A stretch of 17,847 nt of DNA from Calditenuis sp032249575 (lineage in GTDB: Archaea; Thermoproteota; Nitrososphaeria_A; Caldarchaeales; Calditenuaceae): NCBI GenBank assembly GCA_032249575.1, contig JAVVHL010000015.1, positions 1 through 17,847 of the forward strand. The letters run 5' to 3'. Positions 12,706-17,847 of this stretch are shown piece after piece. The notes under the pieces were generated by a model. It saw only the letters and a list, made by a program, of their open reading frames with translations, was not told the origin of the DNA and did no database searches. Both the position numbers and the translations under genes were made by a program. Position 1 is the first letter of the stretch. Each line of letters starts with the position of its first letter.

Positions 12706-13065
12706 ATGCCAAGTAGACCCCAGAGGGGGTCAGGTGAGCGGCAGAAGGGGTCAGCTGAGCGGACGGACAGGGGGAAAGGGAGGGGCCCGGAAGCCGGGGC
12801 GAGGGCGCAGATCGACAGGAAGGCGGTCCTGGTGAGCGTCTCTCAGGCGGTCTCTCAACCGAGATTGGCCTTTTACTCGCCGGTCGCCGCTGCGGTCCTT
12901 AACTACCTGAAGAACACCCAGCCGAGGTTCAGCATCAGCAGCGAGCTAGCGAAGCTCGTTGAGGCGGAGCTGGCGAAGAGGTACCCGATCCTCTTCTCGC
13001 ACGTTAAAAGGGCACTCGAGGCGAAGGGGGTGAGGAGGAGGGCGAGAGCCGGTGGAGCCGGGTGA
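12706..13065 (+). CDS. Unrecognised small basic protein
   Basis: I do not recognise this 119-residue protein. Residues 1-38 are rich in Arg, Gly, Glu and Lys and look disordered; they include a tandem seven-residue repeat (GSGERQK then GSAERTD) encoded by a 21-bp DNA repeat. Residues about 39-105 look folded and helical (VLVSVSQAVSQPRLAFYSPV, then LNYLKNTQP, then ISSELAKLVEAELAKRYPILF). The C-terminus is again very basic (VRRRARAGGAG). High positive charge suggests nucleic-acid binding, but no known DNA-binding fold is evident. ATG 12706 lies 26 bp after a TATA-like box. It overlaps the downstream phosphatase gene by 14 bp, so they form an operon. The upstream region carries the window's densest repeat cluster. 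Confidence 0.7.
   Translation: MPSRPQRGSGERQKGSAERTDRGKGRGPEAGARAQIDRKAVLVSVSQAVSQPRLAFYSPVAAAVLNYLKNTQPRFSISSELAKLVEAELAKRYPILFSHVKRALEAKGVRRRARAGGAG
12726..12762 (+). repeat. 21-bp tandem repeat inside the gene at 12706
   Basis: GGGGTCAGGTGAGCGG at 12726-12741 and GGGGTCAGCTGAGCGG at 12747-12762 match at 15 of 16 bases and are 21 bp apart, keeping frame. They encode two copies of a seven-residue polar unit in the disordered N-terminal segment, a site where repeat number may change. Confidence 0.7.
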
Positions 13066-13861
13066 ACTGATCAGGTCCGCGTTGATGAGAGCTATGGAGG
13101 TCTACCGGGAGCTGGAGAGAAAGGGGACCGCCACCCAAAGGGTCAGGCGAGGGAGCTTCGGCGACTTGGCGATGGTTGCCGATCTGATGTGCGAAGAGGC
13201 CATATTGAGGGAGCTGGCGAAGTCGATCGACCTTCGAAGGTGCACGGTCGTCACCGAGGAGTCTGGCATAATCAGGGCGGAGCAGGAGGAGCTGGTGGTA
13301 CTGATCGATCCGGTCGACGGCAGCACCAACATGAGGCGGAAGCTCAGGCACTTCGGTGCCGGCATAGCCATCTCGTCCTCTCCCAGGTTCCGGGACGTAT
13401 TCGCGGCAGGTGTGCTGGACTTCTACAGCGGGGAACTTGTGCTGGCGGCCGACGACGGCGTGGAGCTACCCGAGGGCGCGAAGGGACCCTCTGGCGTCGA
13501 GGACCTCAAGGAGTCTGTGGTGACCCTCGATTACAGGGCGGCCAAGAGGGGGCCGAAGGACCTGGAAAGGTATCTTGCGATACTCCGGAACCTCAAGCAC
13601 GTCAGGAACCTCGGTTCGTCGCTCGTCGAGCTGGAGCAGATTGCGCTGGGAGTGCTCGATGCCTATGTCTGCCTGACACCGGAGATGAGGGTCTTCGACA
13701 TAGTCCCCGGGATGTACGTCCTCAAAAGGCTGGGATGCCCGCTGTGGGCTGGCGGCACCGACCCGGATGAGATGGAGCTCGTCACCAGGAACCGTTACCC
13801 CTTGATCGCTGCGAGCAACGTCCGGCTCATGCAGCAGATCCTAGAGATCGTCGGAGGATAG
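13052..13861 (+). CDS. Inositol monophosphatase/fructose-1,6-bisphosphatase family phosphatase
   Basis: This 269-residue Mg-dependent phosphatase shows the family metal sites: E69-E70 in VVTEESG, the hallmark LIDPVDGSTN (D86, D89), and D216 in VFDIVPG, which stands where most members have WDxAA. RNLGSSLVELEQIALGVLDAYV matches the family's conserved structural segment. Archaeal members may hydrolyse inositol-1-phosphate, fructose-1,6-bisphosphate or both; the sequence does not decide. The Trp missing from the WD motif and the MRRKLRHFG stretch after DGSTN (usually NF and a less basic segment) suggest a divergent subgroup. GTG 13052 is preceded by a purine-rich GAGGAGGAGGG and overlaps the upstream gene by 14 bp. 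Confidence 0.87.
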   Translation: MEPGELIRSALMRAMEVYRELERKGTATQRVRRGSFGDLAMVADLMCEEAILRELAKSIDLRRCTVVTEESGIIRAEQEELVVLIDPVDGSTNMRRKLRHFGAGIAISSSPRFRDVFAAGVLDFYSGELVLAADDGVELPEGAKGPSGVEDLKESVVTLDYRAAKRGPKDLERYLAILRNLKHVRNLGSSLVELEQIALGVLDAYVCLTPEMRVFDIVPGMYVLKRLGCPLWAGGTDPDEMELVTRNRYPLIAASNVRLMQQILEIVGG

Positions 13862-13886
13862 AGGGAGAACAAGGACAACCTGGCTT

Positions 13887-13899
13887 GACGTTACACGTC
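13887..13899. repeat. Short inverted repeat upstream of the acyl-CoA ligase promoter
   Basis: GACGT-TAC-ACGTC has 5-bp arms and a 3-bp spacer and ends 7 bp before the TATA box at 13906-13914. Its place suits an operator for a dimeric repressor such as the TetR-like FadR known to control fatty-acid genes in Sulfolobus. Arms this short can occur by chance. Confidence 0.3.
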
Positions 13900-13905
13900 G
13901 AAAAC

Positions 13906-13914
13906 GCTTATAGC
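13906..13914 (+). promoter_or_regulatory. TATA box for the acyl-CoA ligase gene
   Basis: GCTTATAGC is centred about 35 bp before the ATG at 13945, so initiation near 13936 leaves a leader of about 9 bases. It lies downstream of the alternative TTG at 13885, which is therefore not the start. Confidence 0.55.
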
Positions 13915-13944
13915 AGGTCGTTGATACTGAGTAGCCAAGGAGAG

Positions 13945-15654
13945 ATGGCGACAGTAGATGAACTCATCATCAACAGGTTCTGGATCAAGTCCTATCCGGA
14001 AGACGTAAGGCCCGAAATAGAGGTGCCAGAGAAGGGATACCACGAGCTCTTCCTCGAGTCGGCAGAGAAGAGGTCGAACAAGGTGGCCGTGATCTTCGCC
14101 GGTTCCGAGTTCACCTACGGGCAGATCCTCGACAGCGCACTACGGGTCGCCGGGTACCTCAGGTCGATAGGTGTGAGGGAGGGCGACAGGGTCTCGCTGG
14201 TGCTGCCCAACTCACCGCAGTTCATCGCCGCCTACTTCGGCACCCTGATGACCGGAGCTGCGGTCGTACCGATCAACCCGCTGTACAAGGCAGGGGAGAT
14301 CAGCTACATGCTGGGGAAGAGCAGGGCGAAGGCGGTCTTCACGCTCGACCTCTTCCACGACGAGGTCCTGAAGGCCGTGGAGGGCACATCGGTCGAGAAG
14401 GTGATCGTATCGAACATCGCCGATCACCTCCCGCCTGCTAAAAGGATCTTGGGGAAGCTCCTGAGGAAGGTTCCTTCCAAACCGGTCAAGAGGGACGTCA
14501 TGGTCGAGAGCTACAGGCGCGTCCTCTCCAGCAGGCCGATATCGAAGGACGAGGTAGCGAGGGTCGATCCGGCCTCGACGCCTGCAGCGATCTGCTTCAC
14601 CAGCGGCACCACCGGCCTTCCGAAGGGAGCCGTCCTCACACACAGAAACCTCGTCGCGAACATCCACCAGAGCTACGAGGTCGCCAAGACCGTCCTTTCG
14701 GAAGACGAGACCGTGCTTGCTGTGCTCCCGTTCTTCCACATCTACGGACAGACAGCGATCATGGGCATCAGCCTCAGCTTCGGCTTCAAGATGGTCGTGT
14801 TACCGAGGCCCAACGTCGACGAGATCCTAGACCTGATAGAACGGTACAGGATCACGATCATCTTCGGCGTCCCTGCACTTTACAACGCTATGATCTCCTC
14901 GCCGCGCTTCAGGAAGGAGATATTCTCTCACGTAAAGCTCTGCGTCTCAGGTGCCGACAAGCTCCACGTGGAGATAGCCAAGCGGTTCGAGAGCGCTACC
15001 GGGATAAGGATAACCGAAGGTTACGGCCTCACCGAGACGAGCCCTGTCACCCACCTCAATCCGCCCAAGAAGGTGAAGCTGGGATCGATAGGACTGCCCG
15101 TCCCGAGCACAATGGCTTGGGTCTTCAAGCTCGACGCCAACGTACCGGTCGGCGTGGGGCAGGAGGGAGAACTCGCGATATCAGGGCCTCAGGTCATGGA
15201 CGGCTACCTCGAAGACCCCGATGCCAATAGGGCCGCGTTCTTCACCCTCTTCGGGAGGCGTTGGTTCAGGACCGGCGACATAGCGAAGGTCGACGAGGAG
15301 GGGTACTTCTACATCATAGAGCGGAAGAAAGACCTGATCAAGTACAAGGGATGGTCGATTTATCCCGCTGAGGTCGAGAACGTCGTGCTAAAGCACGAGG
15401 CGGTCCAGGCGGTCGGCGTGGTAGGCGTACCTGACGTCGAGGTCGGCGAGAGGGTGGTTATGTTCGTGGTGCTGAAGCCTGAGTACAGGGGAAAGGTGAA
15501 GGAAGAGGACCTGATGGAGTGGTGCAAGCAGAACCTCGCGCCGTTCCAGGTGCCTCAAAGGATCTTCTTCAAGGAAGAGCTACCCGTCAGCATGACGGGC
15601 AAGGTGCTGAGGAGGGTGCTGAGGGAAGAGGCTGCGTCGCTCCTGAAGTCCTGA
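13945..15654 (+). CDS. Long-chain fatty acid-CoA ligase (AMP-forming)
   Basis: This 569-residue enzyme of the ANL superfamily activates a carboxylic acid with ATP and CoA through an acyl-adenylate. Core motifs are visible: phosphate loop TSGTTGLPKG (219-228), YGLTETSP (360-367), the hinge region RTGD (442-445) followed by ERKKDLIKYKGWSIYP, and the C-terminal catalytic lysine K553 in SMTGKVLRR. Length and the NPLYKAGE segment fit FadD-type medium/long-chain ligases, but chain length or a short-chain substrate such as 4-hydroxybutyrate cannot be read. The frame opens at TTG 13885, but the TATA box at 13906-13914 lies inside that extension. ATG 13945, preceded by AAGGAGAG, begins the natural N-terminus MATVDELIINRFW. 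It faces the fused dehydrogenase/hydratase gene. Confidence 0.9.
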   Translation: MATVDELIINRFWIKSYPEDVRPEIEVPEKGYHELFLESAEKRSNKVAVIFAGSEFTYGQILDSALRVAGYLRSIGVREGDRVSLVLPNSPQFIAAYFGTLMTGAAVVPINPLYKAGEISYMLGKSRAKAVFTLDLFHDEVLKAVEGTSVEKVIVSNIADHLPPAKRILGKLLRKVPSKPVKRDVMVESYRRVLSSRPISKDEVARVDPASTPAAICFTSGTTGLPKGAVLTHRNLVANIHQSYEVAKTVLSEDETVLAVLPFFHIYGQTAIMGISLSFGFKMVVLPRPNVDEILDLIERYRITIIFGVPALYNAMISSPRFRKEIFSHVKLCVSGADKLHVEIAKRFESATGIRITEGYGLTETSPVTHLNPPKKVKLGSIGLPVPSTMAWVFKLDANVPVGVGQEGELAISGPQVMDGYLEDPDANRAAFFTLFGRRWFRTGDIAKVDEEGYFYIIERKKDLIKYKGWSIYPAEVENVVLKHEAVQAVGVVGVPDVEVGERVVMFVVLKPEYRGKVKEEDLMEWCKQNLAPFQVPQRIFFKEELPVSMTGKVLRRVLREEAASLLKS

Positions 15655-15675
15655 GTTCCCTCCAAAACCAGTACC

Positions 15676-15688
15676 CTTCTATTTCTTT
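15676..15688 (+). terminator. T-rich probable terminator after the acyl-CoA ligase gene
   Basis: CTTCTATTTCTTT lies 22 bases after the stop codon, in the 70-bp gap between two convergent genes. Archaeal termination typically uses such pyrimidine-rich T tracts without a hairpin. Confidence 0.35.
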
Positions 15689-15724
15689 CAGATTTGGAGA
15701 ACATCGGTCGCTTGAGTGGAACCC

Positions 15725-17677
15725 TCACTCGCCCTTGAACTCCGGCTTCCTCTTCGAGAAGAATGCAGATATCCCCTCGGCCAGGTCCTTCGTCGAGAAG
15801 AGGTGGGCGAACAGGCTCGACTCGTAACGCAGGCCGTCGTCGATCGAGACGTTGAGCGCCGTGTTGATGGCCTCCTTCGCGGCCGCCAGAGCTATCGGGG
15901 GCAACTCGGCCAGCCTCGCAGCGAACTCCCTCACCTCGCGCTCGAAGCTCTCAGCAGGCACCACTTTGTCGAGGATGCCCAACCTGAGCGCTTCGTCTGC
16001 CTTGATCCGGTCGCCGAAGAAAATGACCTGCTTAGCCCTTGAGGGACCTATGAGCCTGGTGAGGCGTTGGGTCGCGCCGCCTCCAGGGATGAGGCCGAGC
16101 CTGATCTCGGGCTGACCGACCTCCGACCTGTCGGAGGCGATCCTGAAGTCGCAGGCGAGCGCCAGCTCAAGGCCACCACCTAGGGCGTATCCGTCTATCG
16201 CGGCAACCACCGGCTTAGGCGTCCTCTCGAGCTTGCGGAGGAGGTCGTTGAACTTGAGGGAGAACTTCAGGGCCATCGGCACCTTGCTCTCGGTCGACAG
16301 GATCTCGGAGAAGGCCGTGATGTCGGCACCGGCCGAGAACGCCCTACCGCCTGAACCAGTGATCACTATCACCCTGACGGAACGGTCTGCGGAAAGCTCG
16401 TCTACTGCGTCCTCCAGCTCCTCGATCATCTTGGGAGAGATGGCGTTGAGGCGGTGAGGCCTGTTCAGCACGATCCAGCCTATCGGAGGCTCCTTCCTCA
16501 CCTCTATCTCCTCGTACTTGGCGGCTGCAGGTCTGGGCTGCGCGACGAGCGAGAGCAGGTAGGGAGAAGGTTCGTAGCCCTCGCCGAGATCGGCCCTCAG
16601 ATCCGAGAGGACGGACCTGACCTTATCCGGAGTCAGCTCGGTTGCGTATCCCAGCACACCGCGGGGGAGGTTGAGGCCGAGCTTCATGGCGGTCTCGACG
16701 TCCTCATGTGTAGCTATGCCCTGCTCGACCAATCGTGCCGCCTCGTTCATTCCCGGGATTATCAAGTACCAGATGTCGACGTCCTTCCCGACGTCCTGAG
16801 GTATCGTCGGCCGTGCACCACCCGGCCACTCGTAGAAACCCTTTCCCGTCTTCGCGCCCAGCTCGCCCCTCTCCACGTACCTCCTGAGGAGCTCTATGGG
16901 CCTGAAGGTCCTGTCGCGCTCCGCTATGACCTTTGAGACGCTGTAGGCAACGTCGATGCCTACGTAGTCCGCAAGCTCGAAGGCCCCCATCGGGAATCCA
17001 GCTCTGTACTTCAGGGCCGAATCGATCTGGACCGGCGTGTACCTTCCCTTCTCGACCAGATGGCACGCTGCCTCGAAGAACCTCGTGAGGACCCTGTTGA
17101 CTATGAACCCGGGGACGTCCCGCTTGACGGTGACTACGGTCTTTCCGAGCGACCTGGCGAACTCGGTGGCGAGCCTCCTCGCCTCTTCGCTGGTCCTGCT
17201 GCCGACGATGACCTCGACCAGCTGCATTAGCTGAGGCGGGTTGAAGAAGTGGATTCCGAGGAACCTCTCTGGGCCTTCGACGGCGGCCTGGAGCTCGTCT
17301 ATGGGGATCGAGCTGGTGTTGGTCCCGAGGACCCTGGCCCCACGCGCAGCCCTGCTGGCCCTCCTCCAGGTGTCGAGCTTGACGTTGAGGTCCTCGAAGA
17401 CCGCCTCGATCACCACGTCCGCGTCCGAGCAGGCCGACTCTAGATCGGTGGTCGTGCTAATCCTCTTCAGGACCCTCTCCACGTCATCAGGTCTGACCCT
17501 ACCGCGCTCTGCGAACTTGCTAAGGCTCCACCTTATCCTCTCCAGGGCCTTCCCGAGGATCTCTTCGGAGATGTCGACCATGGTGACGCTGTATCCTGAC
17601 ATCGCAGCGACTTGGGCTATTCCGTGGCCCATCGTTCCCGCTCCTATCACAACCACCTTCCCGAATTGAGCTGACAA
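15725..17677 (-). CDS. Fused 3-hydroxyacyl-CoA dehydrogenase/enoyl-CoA hydratase
   Basis: This 650-residue protein carries an NAD-dependent 3-hydroxyacyl-CoA dehydrogenase (about 1-380) followed by a crotonase-fold enoyl-CoA hydratase (about 395-650). Dehydrogenase marks are the Rossmann motif VVVIGAGTMGHGIAQ, GTNTSSIPI, H143 in IHFFNPP and E155, and DVPGFIVNRV. Hydratase marks are the oxyanion-hole segments FSAGADI and GYALGGG, and both catalytic glutamates, E504 (GGGLEL) and E524 (GQPEI). The order and length match archaeal fusions such as Metallosphaera crotonyl-CoA hydratase/(S)-3-hydroxybutyryl-CoA dehydrogenase. It may serve fatty-acid oxidation or the 4-hydroxybutyrate part of a CO2-fixation cycle; context does not settle which. 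TTG 17677 is the start in frame; a TATA box lies about 33 bp upstream. Confidence 0.93.
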   Translation of the reverse strand: MSAQFGKVVVIGAGTMGHGIAQVAAMSGYSVTMVDISEEILGKALERIRWSLSKFAERGRVRPDDVERVLKRISTTTDLESACSDADVVIEAVFEDLNVKLDTWRRASRAARGARVLGTNTSSIPIDELQAAVEGPERFLGIHFFNPPQLMQLVEVIVGSRTSEEARRLATEFARSLGKTVVTVKRDVPGFIVNRVLTRFFEAACHLVEKGRYTPVQIDSALKYRAGFPMGAFELADYVGIDVAYSVSKVIAERDRTFRPIELLRRYVERGELGAKTGKGFYEWPGGARPTIPQDVGKDVDIWYLIIPGMNEAARLVEQGIATHEDVETAMKLGLNLPRGVLGYATELTPDKVRSVLSDLRADLGEGYEPSPYLLSLVAQPRPAAAKYEEIEVRKEPPIGWIVLNRPHRLNAISPKMIEELEDAVDELSADRSVRVIVITGSGGRAFSAGADITAFSEILSTESKVPMALKFSLKFNDLLRKLERTPKPVVAAIDGYALGGGLELALACDFRIASDRSEVGQPEIRLGLIPGGGATQRLTRLIGPSRAKQVIFFGDRIKADEALRLGILDKVVPAESFEREVREFAARLAELPPIALAAAKEAINTALNVSIDDGLRYESSLFAHLFSTKDLAEGISAFFSKRKPEFKGE

Positions 17678-17705
17678 ACCTGATCGTTAGAAAATGCGGC
17701 GGGTT

Positions 17706-17715
17706 GCATATAAGC
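17706..17715 (-). promoter_or_regulatory. TATA box for the fused dehydrogenase/hydratase gene
   Basis: The minus strand reads GCTTATATGC, centred about 33 bp before the TTG at 17677, giving a leader of about 7 bases. Its 5' edge touches the stop codon (17715-17717) of the partial frame that enters from the right edge. Confidence 0.55.
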
Positions 17716-17847
17716 TAGCGGGCGTCTTTCAACCTCACTTTCTCCACGTCACTCGCGATGAGATGTATCGTGCTGGTGCTCTTGACCCATCGGAGAACAA
17801 GCCCTGTCAGAGGCTCGGAAGTCGTTGAGAGTGAGTCGCCTTCCCAC
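17715..17847 (-). CDS. Partial ORF entering from the right edge, unrecognised
   Basis: On the minus strand a frame is open from the window edge for 43 codons to a TAG at 17715-17717. The visible C-terminus includes PLTGLVLRWVKSTSTIHLIA and ends SDVEKVRLKDAR. It has a protein-like pattern of alternating hydrophobic residues and about two thirds G or C at third codon positions. I do not recognise a family from this piece. A competing plus-strand frame starts at ATG 17758 (MRCIVLVLLTHRR) and is open to the edge; it looks less protein-like. Sequence beyond the window is needed to decide. Confidence 0.4.
   Translation of the reverse strand, partial: WEGDSLSTTSEPLTGLVLRWVKSTSTIHLIASDVEKVRLKDAR

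Noticed and set aside
16704..17066. Second minus-strand frame within the fused dehydrogenase gene
   Set aside because: It is a frame-shifted copy of the dehydrogenase coding sequence; the 650-residue frame is uninterrupted, so there is no frameshift to explain.

Overview
The window looks like a stretch of a GC-rich archaeal chromosome, most likely from a (hyper)thermophile in the Thermoproteota/TACK group. The evidence is: arginine coded mostly by AGG/AGA; frequent GTG and TTG starts; and TATA-like boxes (often nCTTATAnC) lying 24-35 bp before start codons, as in leaderless or nearly leaderless archaeal transcripts. Gene types agree: short XPF nuclease, Top3-like topoisomerase, crenarchaeal-type pyruvoyl arginine decarboxylase, helix-turn-helix/phosphoribosyltransferase regulator, AbrB-PhoU regulator, and a fused 3-hydroxyacyl-CoA dehydrogenase/enoyl-CoA hydratase. 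No plasmid, phage, insertion sequence, CRISPR, rRNA or tRNA was seen. The exact lineage cannot be fixed from sequence reading alone.

Layout. 100-2600 (+): XPF-type nuclease overlapping a type IA (Top3-like) topoisomerase. 2587-4804 (-): N-carbamoylputrescine amidase, agmatine deiminase and a small CDGSH iron-sulfur protein in one likely operon. 4851-5279 (+): CBS-pair protein, divergent from that operon across one TATA box. 5242-5961 (-): HTH-phosphoribosyltransferase regulator. 6067-7032 (+): AbrB-PhoU regulator. 7042-7923 (-): FAD/NAD(P) ferredoxin-reductase-like protein. 8103-9701 (+): succinate dehydrogenase sdhC-sdhD-sdhB without sdhA. 9784-11086 (+): moaC and a metallo-beta-lactamase-fold hydrolase. 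11060-11587 (-): dCTP deaminase. 11660-12133 (-): pyruvoyl arginine decarboxylase. 12134-12705: AT-rich gene-free region full of small repeats. 12706-13861 (+): unrecognised basic protein and an inositol-monophosphatase-family enzyme. 13945-15654 (+): acyl-CoA ligase. 15725-17677 (-): fused dehydrogenase/hydratase. A partial ORF probably enters at the right edge.

How the genes fit together. Arginine decarboxylase, agmatine deiminase and N-carbamoylputrescine amidase form a complete arginine-to-putrescine route, split between two loci 7 kb apart. The acyl-CoA ligase and the fused enzyme face each other and suit fatty-acid oxidation or the 4-hydroxybutyrate branch of an autotrophic cycle. Succinate dehydrogenase is compatible with either. 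XPF and Top3-like topoisomerase are translationally coupled and both act on branched or single-stranded DNA.

The least explained parts are the 572-bp AT-rich region with four copies of a GGTTTACCTT-like motif and two overlapping inverted repeats, and the unrecognised gene whose promoter carries the last copy. Promoter positions also argue for changing several start codons (4804 or 4795, 5961, 7923, 13945).
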